This document shows positions 22,403 through 34,319 of a stretch of DNA of 64,000 nt, in pieces. The notes beneath the pieces are model-generated. The model made no database searches, was not told where the DNA came from, and worked only from the letters and a program-made list of their open reading frames with translations. Positions within the stretch are counted from its first letter, which is position 1. Each line of letters begins with the position of its first letter. This DNA comes from Gerris lacustris (lineage: Eukaryota; Arthropoda; Insecta; Hemiptera; Gerridae). A program made the translations under genes and the position numbers. The stretch lies in contig OX578279.1 of NCBI GenBank assembly GCA_951217055.1, forward strand, positions 72,079,131-72,143,130, read 5' to 3'.

Positions 22403-23046
22403 ATTATTTTAACATTTTTCATGTACTTGTTAGGTGTAGTGTGCATAGCTACATAATGAAATAAATATTAAAAGTCAGAAATATGTTTACAATCTTTTAT
22501 ATAACTTCGTCTTCGAATCTTGTTAGGCAAATTTCAGCCACTTTCCGACTACCAGAAAGCTGAAGCTTGTACAGGTTATGTATTTCAGACGACAATACAA
22601 TAATCAGGTTAATACAAGTTAAGGTTATCTCTATGTTTGAAAATGAATCCTCTACGTCATTTAGCAAATATGAGCGTGATTTTAGCTGCAATTATGCAAA
22701 TATTAATTGTAGAGCAATAACTACTTTAAAGTCCATTCTACCTTGATAATATAACAGTAGTTATACTCAGAATATTAATGATTATAAATCATTTGATTAT
22801 ATGAATTAATTAAAACATTAAAATCTATATATTATATAGAGGCAATTTCCATAATAACATCAAAGCCTTTAAAATTCAAAAGGTAATGAGTTGGTATAAA
22901 CTGTAGAATGGAAAGTAAATTTCTAAAATGAAAATTCCAGTAAAATTTAAATTTAGATGTTGAATGAGGTGAGACAAAAATAAAAACCAGTTCGCGAACT
23001 ACGTAACTGTTTTTACACGCAATTCTTTACGACGGAGAAGAATTAT
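22403..23046. other. Intergenic; holds one weak shared repeat
   Basis: CACTTTCCGACTACCAGAAAGC at about 22538 and following AAGCTTGTACA resemble 51572-51600 (CACTTCCCGACTACCTAGAAAGC). This is a short unassigned repeat. Otherwise unremarkable. Confidence 0.45.
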
Positions 23047-23333
23047 TGCTTCGTAGCATACCGAATGTAACGGACGCTATGTGATCGTTATTTACGTGAA
23101 TTAAAATTATTTATGTCCGCGATTTCAAAAATTCCAAGACAGAAATACGTTTCAGAATCATGCAACATTTTTGGTCTCGAGTCTGTCAGACGGGCCTGTC
23201 AATCATTTCTTATTGAACCAACATTACTCAAAAACTATTTGTCGGAATTTAATGAAGTTTGGATTGTAGGTCATAATTAGCCCATTGTTGGGCCCATATA
23301 AGTTTCAACACTCTGCGCCTATTTTTTTTCTCT
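23047..23333 (-). mobile_element. Family C element, copy C5 (half)
   Basis: It has the family C terminal hairpin end (TTGCTTCGTAGCATACCG), a GTCTGTCAGACGGGCCTGTC tract and the AGCCCATTGTTGGGCCCATA block. It stops near CTCTTCCACATG, where the next element begins. Confidence 0.7.
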
Positions 23334-23339
23334 TCCACA

Positions 23340-24405
23340 TGTTTTTGGAACGAAGTTCCTTATGGCACGTTCTGGAGCCCGGGAGTGAATCCGAAAAAAA
23401 CTACCAAAATCACCGCCACGCAAAATCCGTCACGAAATCTATCGATGACGATAACTTGAGTAAAAGATCACCGAGTTAGTTGAAATTTGGTACACATGTT
23501 CATTTTACCAATGCCCAGGCTGAGTTCGTTGGAAAACGTTATCCACCCAAGCGTTCACGCGCAAGCTTCAAAAAGACGGGAAAAAACGTTATTATGGAAG
23601 CCTGTTACTTGACTTGTTTATTATTGTTATATTTTGTCAAAATGTCACTTGGTTTTGTAAATATCGAAAATATAATCACGGTCTTGTTAAAAGTAAAATT
23701 GATCTGTGCTGACGCTCATTTAAATATATTAGGTATATTATTATAATACTGCGTACTTAATCCAAGAAAAAACTCTAACTTCATCTATTTAATGAGACTT
23801 TTTAAAATATTCTTTTAGTAAAATGAACACCGACACTGTTATGTAGTGATAAAGATCGCTAAATTTATTTAAGTGGACAAAAACGTTTAAAATAATGAAA
23901 ACAAGGTTTTTACCGATATCTTCCATTCTAACGTATAACGATTTTAATAAAAATTCTTTGCACATTGTCTAAAGTACAATTGAAACAGGCATGTAAAATT
24001 TAACCGAATTCAAGCAGAAGCTTTAGAGTTGGGAAGAGATATATTTTGAATTAATAGGCCGGGTAGGTAGAAAACAGTCCTATTTTAATCCAACATCCTT
24101 TAACATACATACTCTTTAACTATAAACTCATCATGATGACTTTTTTCTTATATTTAATATATATTTATTAGTGAAACGCTTGCTTTAATGATACAAATAA
24201 TGATTTTTTTTTTTAATTTTTCCTTAACTCTTGCTAGGTACAAACAGTTCGTTACTTTTAATTTTGTCTCTTTTCTAACTCCGCCATGTATAAGTAATTA
24301 GCAATGTATACGTACTTAGCAGTGTGATTTTAATAATAATTTATATTTAATGAAAAATGTAAGGAACTTCGTTCCTACCGGGTGTCCTGCGACACCACAC
24401 GTATT
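23340..24405. mobile_element. Putative element with GGAACGAAGTTCCTTA ends
   Basis: GGAACGAAGTTCCTTA at 23347 faces AAGGAACTTCGTTCC at about 24362, which is followed by GGTGTCCTGCGACACC, a 6-bp-stem hairpin. The left part (about 23440-23590) shares TTGCCAACGAAC/ACGTTATCC and GAACGCTTGG-type words with 49199-49330. Two frames (64 and 88 codons) show nothing recognisable. Boundaries are approximate. Confidence 0.4.
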
Positions 24406-24966
24406 TTTTATATTTAGGTAACAGGGTAGTAAATTTTCCGTGAATGTGGCAATAAAAGAAAGTATACAAACTTATTCATCCCCCAGTATAATCATTATCG
24501 TTACAAGTAAATAATTCGGATTATTTGAGAACTAGAATTTGTCAAGGAAATCAACCAGGAAAATTTAGGAATTTTGTCTAAAATGAATCTAGATTCAAGT
24601 TAAACAAATTACTAGACAGAGAGACCAAAATGACTTGGGACAAAGGTTGAGTCAAGTCCATTTACAGAGAATTTCAATGAAATAAGGTATTGGCTATTGG
24701 ACGGAAATTGATCCAATCAGAATGTAATTTTGCATAAAGGTATTCAGAGTGTTAAGTGACTCTTTGACGTCAAAGAAAGGACACTAGAATCAAGCGTCCA
24801 GGAAACTGACATTGGAATTTTCTAATAACTAACCTTTTTGATGTAAAGTACAACGGTTTTCCTGATAATGCAGACAATGCAACCAGGACAAAGTACATGA
24901 TGAAATTACATACGTATAACAAAAAAAAAAACTTCACCTATTGAAATAAACGACGTTACAAAGAAT
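24406..24966. other. Intergenic, no recognised feature
   Basis: Unique AT-rich sequence. No gene or repeat identified. Confidence 0.5.
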
Positions 24967-24968
24967 AT

Positions 24969-25049
<81 letters not shown>
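24967..25049. repeat. (TA)n microsatellite
   Basis: About 40 TA units with one CA interruption near 24981. Confidence 0.97.
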
Positions 25050-25055
<6 letters not shown>

Positions 25056-25486
25056 TATAAAGGTTTAAATGAAATAGAAAAATACAGGAAGAAGTTTCAA
25101 TGCTTTTACAAAAAAATAAACAACTACATTGTTTTCAATCGCGAAAATAGAAAAACGTAATTTGAAACTTGAATTAATTTACAAAAGAAGAAATGAAACA
25201 AGTGGCAATTGGTTTGTCTGGCAGCATCTGGGAAACCTTAATAAAATGCGAAGAGGTGCATTTATTCTTTATTTAATAATTGTCTCTTATATAAAAATTT
25301 TCAAAAAGACTTTAGGTAAAAGGATAGAATGTTAGGATTCACTTATTGGATTTTTAGCGATCAATATTTTGTGAAAGTATGAATCAAGATTAATTTCAAA
25401 TGTTTTAATATAAGATCAATCGATTAAATTTGTAATAATCAGTGAATTTATAATAATCTCATTACTCCAATTTGATTAAAGAACCG
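25050..25486. other. Intergenic, no recognised feature
   Basis: A 68-codon frame at 25129-25335 has no domain. Nothing else seen. Confidence 0.5.
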
Positions 25487-25665
25487 GGGACAGAGCGCCC
25501 ATGGAAAGGAAGAGCAATAAACCTTAACAACCCTCTCGATCTTGGGCTCTCTTGGGCTCATTTTTTCATCTCTAGCCGTCCGACGCGGGGGCATATCGAT
25601 AGCACGGTTTAGATTCGGTTTTGGTGAGATCCTTTGTACTGAAATTTGTCCTTTTATAAATTAAA
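25487..25665 (-). mobile_element. Family H fragment, copy H2
   Basis: Reverse match to 12950-13090 of H1 (GATCTTGGGCTC…, GGGGCATATCGAT, GGTTTAGATTCGGTTTT, AAATTTGTCCTTTT). Both termini are missing. Confidence 0.65.
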
Positions 25666-25737
25666 GATTACTTCCACATTAAATTAAATTAAAATCGGAC
25701 TCCCAGGTCATGTTATACGTTATAACTTATAACAAAT

Positions 25738-26007
25738 CTATGGACTACTTTGCGGATAATACTGTGGAGTAATAAAATCGAGAAGAACATGATACGTGCG
25801 ATTTCCTGCGTGCATGATAAATACATGATAATATCCAATCACCAGTTCTATACTCTTACTCCGATTGGGAAGAAAATAAGGATTCTGTTTGTCGTAACTT
25901 AATACACTATGTTGCACTCTTCCAATTACACGAAGCAATCCATCTTCATCTAAAAAAGGATCCAATCGCAGTAAGTGAGAAAAGCTTTCTTTAGTCTTGG
26001 AGATCAT
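25738..26007 (-). pseudogene. BEL/Pao integrase zinc-binding region, relic
   Basis: An 89-residue frame contains LLRLDPFLDEDGLLRVIGR, then LSYDKQNPYFLPNRSKSIEL, GYYH and MHAG. This order is characteristic of the H2C2 zinc-binding linker between RNase H and integrase in BEL/Pao LTR retrotransposon polyproteins. The usual GGR is IGR here, and the His expected in the LP-x-x-H region is Ser, so zinc binding is likely lost. The frame then decays (DFITPQYYPQSSP, stop). No LTRs, protease or reverse transcriptase were found nearby, so this is an isolated fragment. Confidence 0.7.
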
Positions 26008-26527
26008 TTTTATTTCATTAGAGAAATATTCTTTCCAGCATTTGAATCAATGTTTTTTTAATGGCATCCCTGGAGTCGGCGGTGAGAATCACTTACAATT
26101 GCGTAAGTGAAGTTGAGTACTTTACAATTGCGCAAAAATCTTAAATGTAGGCGAGCGAGCGTTGCATAATGAAATAGCAGTTGATGAGAATTATAAATTA
26201 ATTTTCCTCAGTTATATTATTTGGCGTATGCGTTACAGGTATTGGTGTGCTTATTAGTTCAGGAATTCCCAGAGGCAAATTAGATACATGTTAAGATGGC
26301 CAATTGAAAATGTGTTCCGATGCCCATTTGGGTCCTTCTAATCATAGAGTCGCTTCAAAAATAGCGGCGGGTGTAAGAACCCTAATTGATATGATTCCAG
26401 ATGTTAGGTTTCTGGGATGCCTCGCAGAATGTGGACGCTGTCGTTTACATAAGAATAAGCACCATAGCCACCCAATCCAGGTTTTTATTTGCTAAAAGCT
26501 AAGTCCTAAAGTTGCGGCAATTGCTAA
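26008..26527. other. Intergenic; one unrecognised 63-codon frame
   Basis: The plus-strand frame 26304-26495 (starting MKMCSDAHLGPSNHR) is less AT-rich than its surroundings and contains CLAECGRCRLHK. I do not recognise it. It might be a remnant of the same or another retroelement. Low support as a gene. Confidence 0.35.
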
Positions 26528-27033
26528 AAAGTATCAATTTCCTAAAGTCCAAAATTTAAAGAGCGCAGATGGTTTAAATTAATCTGTAACTATCTGCGGG
26601 TAACTCTCGACAAACCATCAAAATTTTATAAAAATTAGATGAGTACATCTGAAGATATAGGTATAAATAAACGTCTGTGCGTATGTGGAAGAGAAAAAAA
26701 TGGGAGCAGAAGATTTAAACTTATCTGGGACCAAGAATAGGCTAGTTATAACCTACTATCCAAATTTCATTAAAATCGGACGATTAGTTTTTAAGAAACT
26801 AAAAATATTGGATATGGGATCAACAATGAGCCAATTATCACAAATCATTGATCTAAACTAAAATCTGTCGAGTTTTTTAGGATATACTGTTTTTGCAAAA
26901 ATGTCGAACAGACTGTGGCTTGGTGTCTGAAACTGATTTATTATCAGGAATTTGTAATTAATAGGAGACCTAAAAAAATGGCATTTTTCAGAATGATCAC
27001 AATGCTTATTTTACCTTCTACATGATTGGAAGC
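26528..27033 (+). mobile_element. Family C element, copy C6 (5' truncated, diverged)
   Basis: It enters the family at AAAGTATCAATTT / GAGCGCAGATGG and runs to a decayed right end (TACATGATTGGAAGCAAAA). The CTGTC tract is almost lost (GTCGAACAGACTGTGG). One of the oldest-looking copies. Confidence 0.65.
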
Positions 27034-27039
27034 AAAATT

Positions 27040-27663
27040 AAATAAATCAGACAATAATGGGTCGTATAAAGAAAAAATATTATTTTTCCGTGGTAGGCTG
27101 TGAAGTAGTAACTTTAGAGCCTAAAAAACATAGCTAAAATCCATTTTTTCATTACGTGGACTTAAAAAATCTTTTCATTACTCCTAGCTGTAAAGAAAAA
27201 ATCTTTTACGGCCTAGGCACTAAAAGATTTTTTCTTTACGGCGGGTAGTTGCCAAAACTTCCGTTAGTAGTGCTGCAGTCTTTGTAGAAATGCTTCTAGT
27301 ACGATAAAAATCCGCTAGATGTCAATGCGTTTTGTTTATCTTTTCTTATAGTGTAACCTCATTTTAAGGTTTCTTTTTTTAAGTCTTAAGTATGTACTAA
27401 TATTTGTTATTATTATATATTGATTAGTGATTAATATTTAATGTTTTTTCATTGTCTGCTACCTCGGAAAAAATAGCATATGCTACGCGACTTTGAAGTG
27501 TTTTTTCTTTACCTTGGCAATATTTACTGTCTCGCTTCGCTCGACAGTAAATGTAATTGCCGCGGTAAAGAAAAAACTCACTTCACAGCCTTGTAACATA
27601 ATATACTATTACATTATGGGATAGTACGCGAGGAAGCTATGTGCCACACTAATTGACTATTTA
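27040..27663 (-). mobile_element. Family C element, copy C7, split by a hairpin-rich insertion
   Basis: The reverse-strand family C segment AGACAATAATGGGTCGTA (27047-27064) should run directly into CGAGGAAGCTATGTGCCAC, which here appears only at 27630. The about 510 bp between them is a separate element (27083-27595). Confidence 0.6.
27083..27595. mobile_element. Hairpin-rich miniature element nested in C7
   Basis: TIR-like GGCTGTGAAGTAGT at the left faces CACTTCACAGCC at the right. Two strong internal palindromes: 27190-27208 with 27221-27239 (19 bp, no mismatch) and 27494-27531 with 27543-27585 (long, imperfect, tip TCGCTTCGCTC). Both arms use the word GTAAAGAAAAAA. No frame. Class unknown. 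Confidence 0.6.
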
Positions 27664-28296
27664 CCTAATTATAATAATGCCTACTATAAAGGTCTAGCAA
27701 GAAAACTTGACTTCCAAAACTGTTATAGGATGTACATATTTAAATCAGTGGAAGTTGTTTAATAATATAAGAGCTAGAATCAAAACTGACCAATAGTAAC
27801 AATCCTCCAACAAATGAATAATTAAGGTTTGCACGGATGATGGGTTGACTAGTCAGAAATATTGAATTTTGCATGAAGGTCTACCGTGCCTGGTTATCCG
27901 ACGTACCGAAGCCGATATATTGACACAGGGATGGGCATAAGATATGAGACTATGAATGATTGAGACCCCTGAAAATGGTGTCAATTCACACTTGACTTGA
28001 CAAATAGAACACATTGATACATTGCTTGAATTCCAAATATCGTTTTAATATGTAACCCTTCGCACGTCACGTGGTGTTTCCAACATACATTAACAATGTA
28101 AATAATTAATTCGAAGCATTCCTGTGCCATATATATAAACGACACAAATGCATTGACATTTTTTAGATAAGAAACCGTAAATTCTCTCTATAAAATATTA
28201 TATTTTTAGTTTTAATCTATCTATATTGTGTCGATGTCATTTTATGTATAATTGTCATTAGAAATACTCGTAAGACTGAAATGATCGTCTGATTTT
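27664..28296. other. Intergenic, no recognised feature
   Basis: Unique AT-rich sequence. Nothing recognised. Confidence 0.5.
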
Positions 28297-28300
28297 TATT

Positions 28301-28748
28301 AGGGTCCGTAGGCAAAACCAAGGACCCTTATATTTTCCTGCGTGAGTCTGTCGGTCCGTCCTCTCGCGTGCTCTCACGGCTACACCTTTCGTCCGATCAC
28401 TTTGAAATTTGGCATGTATGTGTCTTGTACCGACCCACATATTTTAAAAATATAGCGACTTAAAAAAAATATTTTTCAAAAAAATTAGGGTACAAAAACT
28501 TAAGGGTTACATTTTTTTTATTTTTTTTTTTCGACACCGTGAGGGGTATCATATGAAAGAGTACGTCGAGCTGATTACAAAAATATATAATTCTTTGGAT
28601 ATAACTTTGATAGGGCGAGCGTAGGCAAGTTTGAAGTGGGTGTGAAACGTGTCCCCCCTCCCCTCTATCTCGCTTATGTGAAGTGCAAAAAATCTGAAAA
28701 AATTCCTGAACATTTTTCGACCAAAAGTAAAGATACCACTTTTTGGTA
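28301..28748 (+). mobile_element. Family D element, copy D2 (3' truncated)
   Basis: It starts with the intact terminal hairpin AGGGTCCGTAGGC…CCAAGGACCCT, then GAGTCTGTCGGTCCGTCC and TTTGAAATTTGGCATGTATG. It stops at CCACTTTTTGGTA, where family C copy C8 begins abruptly. Confidence 0.75.
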
Positions 28749-28750
28749 TT

Positions 28751-29177
28751 AACAGAAATCCGTTTCAGACATCATGGCCCATTTTTGGTTCCATATCTGC
28801 CTGCCGTTCAATTCTTGCAAACCAACATCTTAAAATCTGCACGTCTGACCTTAAAAATAAACTGGATGGTAGGTCATAAGTAGCCCATTGTTGGTCCCAT
28901 ATAAGTTTCAACCTTCTGCGCTCATTTTGTTCTCTTCTACATGCGCACAAACATACATTTATTTACATCTATATCATCAAACGCATTTATCTGATTTGAA
29001 TGAAACTTTCATAGTTTATCGAAAGTAACCTGCAGATAGCCCCAGATTTATTTAAAACATCTGCGCTCATTAACTTTTGCTAAATTGATACTATAATTCA
29101 TGTAAAAGCATAAAATCAATGAAGTACTTGACAGGATGCGAGGAAGCTATGTGCCACACCAATTGGCAGTATATTTG
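28751..29177 (-). mobile_element. Family C element, copy C8 (terminal hairpin end missing)
   Basis: Reverse orientation, starting inside the family (ACAGAAATCCGTTTCAGAC) and ending with the complete left end GAGGAAGCTATGTGCCACAC. The CTGTC tract is short (CTGCCTGCCGTTC). Confidence 0.75.
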
Positions 29178-30045
29178 ATTAAATTAGCTCTCTAAAGTCC
29201 GAAATTAAATTTCGGACAATTTTTTAAAAACCAAAAGCAGTTAACTATATCCTTTAACAATAATCTGACTTCAGAATTAACAAGAAGTCATCTTATGAGT
29301 CCCATATACACCTCAACTTGTTGTCAAACTGTGACTTTTGACCTGGTCATTATTCTCTGCCCACAAATGTCAAATGATTTGGATGTGTTTAACATGGTTG
29401 TTTAACTTTCTCTAACCAGCCCATACACTGTCCAAAATGTCATGGGATGTGTGATGTATAATAATATGTACTTCAGACTTCAGATAAAAGAACTAGAATG
29501 TCTTTAAAAACATTATTGTGGAATAAAAAATATTATTATTATTATTATTATTATTAAGTTTCAAAGTTCAAAGAGTCCTTTCTTTTATAGAAATGAAAAT
29601 AACTCTATTATAAGAATAATATTTAATTTACATATTTATTTATTTATTTATTTATTTAATAATAACAATACATATCAAAGTACATAAAAATAATTATAAG
29701 ACCACATGTTTCCCCAAGTCGGCCTTCATAAGAAAAGTATAGTTATATTAAAAAAGTATAGAGATATAGCTATATCTCATAACTAACTCACTATTCATTT
29801 GTATTATACAAAGTAATAAACCTATATCACTTTATTGGTACCGTTAATTTCATTGCTTTAAAAATAAAATTATTATATCCAACATAAAGTAAATTTTAAG
29901 TATAGGAAATAAAAAAGTTGATGTAATAGAAACCGCAGCGAGTAGCATACATAATTTGAGTGATACCAGGGTCAAATGCTTTTAGAATGATAAGCTATAA
30001 GGGATAGGGATAGCTGCATGTAGAACCGTAGTATAAACTTTATTA
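29178..30045. other. Intergenic with (ATT)n and (TTTA)n microsatellites
   Basis: (ATT)n at about 29526-29556 and (TTTA)n at about 29634-29660. No gene recognised. Confidence 0.6.
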
Positions 30046-30050
30046 TGATT

Positions 30051-30140
30051 GATAGCTCAGTACGCTATCGCGTCCTTTTGACAAGTTCCAGCCGGAGTCT
30101 GGAACCAGACGAGGGAGAGGGTGGTACGAGGAAACGCGAT
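30051..30140. other. GC-richer nested-stem patch, possible structured RNA
   Basis: Perfect complementary pairs: ATCGCGT 30067-30073 with ACGCGAT 30134-30140, enclosing GTTCCAG 30085-30091 with CTGGAAC 30099-30105. An alternative pair is GATAGC 30051-30056 with GCTATC 30064-30069. The patch stands out from AT-rich flanks. No known RNA family is recognised, and a degraded SINE head is an alternative. Confidence 0.3.
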
Positions 30141-30984
30141 GAAAATTAATGTTTGCATTTAGATATAGCTTAGTAGTGTGGGGCAAACCATTAAAATTGG
30201 AAAGGGGGGTCGATTCCATAAAGATTGTAGGAAAGGAAGAGGGGGGAATGGGAAACAGATATTACATTTACAACACCAAAAATTCCTCGTACTCGGTGAA
30301 AAAAAATAAGCTTGGATCAGAGTGGGATAAAATAGATTATTCCATATTGAAACAAAAATAAAAACAAGTTGTAGCGGATTCGAAGTTGAGCACTCGAATT
30401 AACATTTAGGACATGGAGGATTAATTTAAGAATTTTATTACTTTTTGGAATTTCAGGATCAAATATAAATCAGTTGGTATGGTCAAACATTTGTTTGAGT
30501 TGTTTTCTACAAGAGACAAAAATAAAAGATTGATAATCATTTGAAAACTTTTCATTTTTAACTTTTCTTTTTGGGCATTTATTTGTATACACCTAAAAAA
30601 AAACAGTAAACTCCAAATCAGTCAATCAATAATGAAGGTCAGAATTCAGAATAACCAGAAAGAGATATGAGGTATTGATTTGGAAAAACTATACTTTATA
30701 TTTCATTTTTAACTAAAAATATGTTTGGTACGGATTTCATTTTATATGCAATGTTTCAAATGATATGTCACACGCGTTTCATTTGAATAAGGAACAAAAG
30801 ACGGATATTATGAGTTTCAAAAAATGAATATTATTTCAAATGGAACTAGATGTAAGACTAGACAACTTTTAAAAGGAAAAAAATAAATTTAAGATCTTAA
30901 GAAAGTTTTAAGAACATACTTTCTAAGAAGTAGATAATGACATAAAAATATAGTTTTTCTAGAATTCACAAGTACTTACTCTTA
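30141..30984. other. Intergenic, no recognised feature
   Basis: A 70-codon frame at 30149-30361 with no domain. Otherwise AT-rich unique sequence. Confidence 0.5.
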
Positions 30985-31534
30985 GAGGTCGACCAAGAAG
31001 TCATGGAAATGTGAGGAGTGCGCTAGTGTCGTCATGTACAGTCAGTTTTTGATATAATAGACCACGGTCAAAAAACACAGTGTTGTTCTTTTGTTATTAA
31101 TAATTTTATTTTTGATAACTTCTATATTTTTTTAATATTTTATGCAACAGGCAACACTGTACCTGATAAGAAATCACTAATAATGTACGATAATATCTTT
31201 ATATTATTATTCATAATAATATTCTTTCAATTTAAATCGATTTTCTTCTTTCCTAATCTATTATTTTCTTCCTCTTTATTTCTGAGTTATTTGGATTTAG
31301 GGCAGGTGTGACTATAATTCGTATTGTATAAAAACAAACAAAACAGGAAACCTAACAGGTTGGAAACCTTCTTGTTGTTGTTATTCGTGAGAATTGACGT
31401 AATGTCAAACAAACTAGAAATGGGTATTGTCTTAGCACCCGACTGTACTGACTTCGGCACTACTCGGAAGTTCCGATTTTAATCGAAGTTAAGCTTTCCG
31501 TTTCTCCCGTGTTCATGACTTATTGGTCGACCTC
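30985..31534. mobile_element. TA-flanked TIR element, possibly Tc1/mariner-like
   Basis: Ends GAGGTCGACCAAGAAGTCATG and the inverse of GAGGTCGACCAATAAGTCATG, with TA outside each (30983-30984, 31535-31536). Weak similarity of the ends continues for about 40 nt. The element is 550 bp without a transposase frame, so it is non-autonomous. The superfamily is inferred only from the TA duplication. Confidence 0.6.
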
Positions 31535-31562
31535 TAGTACTAGATATTATAATTGTACATTG

Positions 31563-31682
<120 letters not shown>

Positions 31683-31920
31683 TTGTTATGACAATACTAG
31701 GATAACCAGTGTATAACCTTTTAATTATTAGTGTTGAGTTTGTTTACATAATTAATTTATTATTGGCTATCAGTGATTAATATTTTATCTGATTGTTAGG
31801 ACAATTATAACTCCAAATCAATAGAGATATATACTTTGTTATAGTTGTTTTATTTTCATTCTATAATGATGCATGCGTGGAAAAACGTAGAATTATATTA
31901 ATTTATTAATTAATATTAAA

Positions 31921-32618
31921 CAGGTCAAGTGTGTGCTAATCAGCACACACCGAGAGTCCGTAAGCCACACTGTATAGTTTAAGTAGTACAATGTTGATGG
32001 TGTTTTTTAAAATGCTAAAAGCTTTTTAAAATGCTAAAAGCTTTTTAAAATGCTAAATAGCTTACTAAAGGTCTGATATTCTCAAAACACATAAACAAAC
32101 TTCTGATAAAGTATTATATTTGCCACAGAACCGGACTACAACCATATAAATACATCGAAAAGACCAAAGTTATAAAAAACGTATTTTGTCAATAAAAAAT
32201 AAAATAATATTTTTTTCGAAATTTCCAAAAAGTGGCATCTTTACTTTTGGTCGAAGAATGTGCAGGAATTGTTTCAGATTTTTTTCACTTCACATAAGCG
32301 AGATAGAGGGGGGGGGGGGGGGGGGGGACACGTTTCACACCCACTTCAAACTTGCCTACGCTCGCCCTATCAAAGTTATAACCAAAGAATTATATATTTT
32401 TGTAAATTAATCCTTAAGTTTTTTTTACCCTAATTTTTTTTAACAATATTTTTTTTAAGTCGCTATATTTTTAAAATATGTGGGTAGGTACAAGACACAT
32501 ACATGCCAAATTTCAAATTGATCAGACGAAAAGTGTAGCCGTGGGAGCAGGTGACAGGACGGACGGACAGACACGCAGGAAAATATTATAAGGGTCCTTG
32601 GTTTTGCCTACGGACCCT
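31921..32618 (-). mobile_element. Family D element, copy D3 (complete)
   Basis: Complete reverse copy. The right end is the terminal hairpin (AGGGTCCTTGG…CCTACGGACCCT). The left end is GAGAGTCCGTAAGCCAC, which mirrors the start (AGGGTCCGTAGGC) and so forms a TIR of about 13 bp, plus the outer palindrome GTGTGCTAATCAGCACAC. A G-run at 32310-32327 interrupts a normally CCCCC stretch. Small TGCTAAAAGCTTTTTAAAA duplication at about 32010-32055. Confidence 0.75.
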
Positions 32619-32654
32619 AAACATTAAATTAATTTTAGGAGTAACAGTTATGCT

Positions 32655-33335
32655 ATGCTTATAGTGCTCATGAATGGTTATAAATACTAAATCCAATAGC
32701 CATAATTTAAATAGCCTACTATTAACCCATGACTTATAAACCAATAGTTAAAAGGTAAATAATCTACTAATAACCCATAAATTATATATAATCCAATAGT
32801 CAAAAGGTGAATTATCGACTTATAACCCATAACTTATAATTCAATATTCAATAGGTAAATAATCGACTAATAACCCATAACTTATAATCCAATATTCAAT
32901 AGGTAAATAATCGACTAATAACCCATAACTTATAATCCAATATTCAATAGGTAAATAATCGACTAATAACCCATAACTTATAATCCAATATTCAATAGGT
33001 AAATAATCGACTAATAACCCATAACTTATAATCCAATATTCAATAGGTAAATAATCGACTAATAACCCATAACTTATAATCCAATAATCAAAAGGTAAAT
33101 AATCGACTAATAACCCATAACTTATAATCCAATATTCAATAGGTAAATAATCGACTAATAACCCATAACTTATAATCCAATATTCAATAGGTAAATAATC
33201 GACTAATAACCCATAACTTATAATCCAGTTGTCAAAAGGTAAATACTCGTGCTTATGAATGGTTATAAATACTAAATCCAAGGCTAATAACCCATAACTT
33301 ATAATCCAATAGTCAAAAGGTAAATAATCGACTCT
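32655..33335. repeat. 48-bp minisatellite, about 12 copies
   Basis: TAATAACCCATAACTTATAA recurs every 48 bp (AACCC at 32824, 32872, 32920 and on). Since 48 is a multiple of three, the minus strand is open for 174 codons with the unit DYLPIEYWIISYGLLV. A unit containing GAATGGTTATAAATACTAAA appears both before the array (about 32672) and inside it (about 33256). Nothing suggests the frame is translated. Confidence 0.95.
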
Positions 33336-34319
33336 AAAAAAAAATAAAATGAAATGTAATTGCAATGGTTTTGAATGACTTTAAAGAAAGGAGAATGTCA
33401 GCTACATATTGTTCCCAATGCTGAAGCAGATATAAAGTTATGACTTTTCATATTATTTCAAATAAATGTTTCAAAGAATGTTTTTGTAAAAAAATGTACT
33501 AAGGCAGGGGAATGCTTGAACTAAATCACTTGAGTGAAGTTAGCGAATAACAGGAAAAAAGTGGATACGCATTTACTAGATATAATCCATACGAAATTTG
33601 ATTGTTTTTTTCTCCACTATGTAGTGATTACAATTCTCTTTATTTTTTAGTATTTCCAATTAACTCTGTCTGAATTAAAACCTTTCAAACTTATTGTTGT
33701 TAGTCTAACGTTTTGTGGGATTATTAACAATAGAGAAATGATATATTAGATGACGTTTTAATTCTTTGAGATACCGTATATACATAAAAACGAAAAACAC
33801 TTGCACTAGAGGAAAAAATACGAAGTCTTTTCCACAAAAGGGTTGACATATTTGTCTCTTTTACATGTTAAAAGTACTTTGTGTAATTTTTTTATAAAAA
33901 TTAGTTGCAACTACTTCAGTTTCCACCGAATACTAGATATTAAGTGGATAAATATAGGCGTTAACGGTGAAGTATTAGAGTTGAGGTTATATCTCGTATA
34001 CCTCCACGAATATTCTGACCTTCCGATATGAACTCACGCGAGCCAGTCTGGAATAATGGGTGGTACCCGTGACCTATGGATAGTAGATATTAAGATTGGC
34101 AATCTATCTTAATCAGTTAGTTGCTTTTACTATGCTAGCATTTATTTATACTCTACTTTCGTACGAACTAATAACAATGCGAATAATGATTAATCTTTTA
34201 CTTCCACCACACAACTCTTGGACTATAAACATCCAAAATTTATATCTAATTTTAAACGTTCAAGTAAGTATAAATAGTGTTTTAATATTATTAATGTGGC
34301 TGGAAGAGATAATGAAGAT
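33336..34319. other. Intergenic, no recognised feature
   Basis: Two short frames (33843-34031, 34096-34332) without domains. AT-rich. Confidence 0.5.

Noticed and set aside
30985..31534. hAT element (ends TAGAGGTCGACC)
   Set aside because: No 8-bp duplication was found outside TAGAGG. The TA dinucleotide on both sides fits a TA-duplicating element better.
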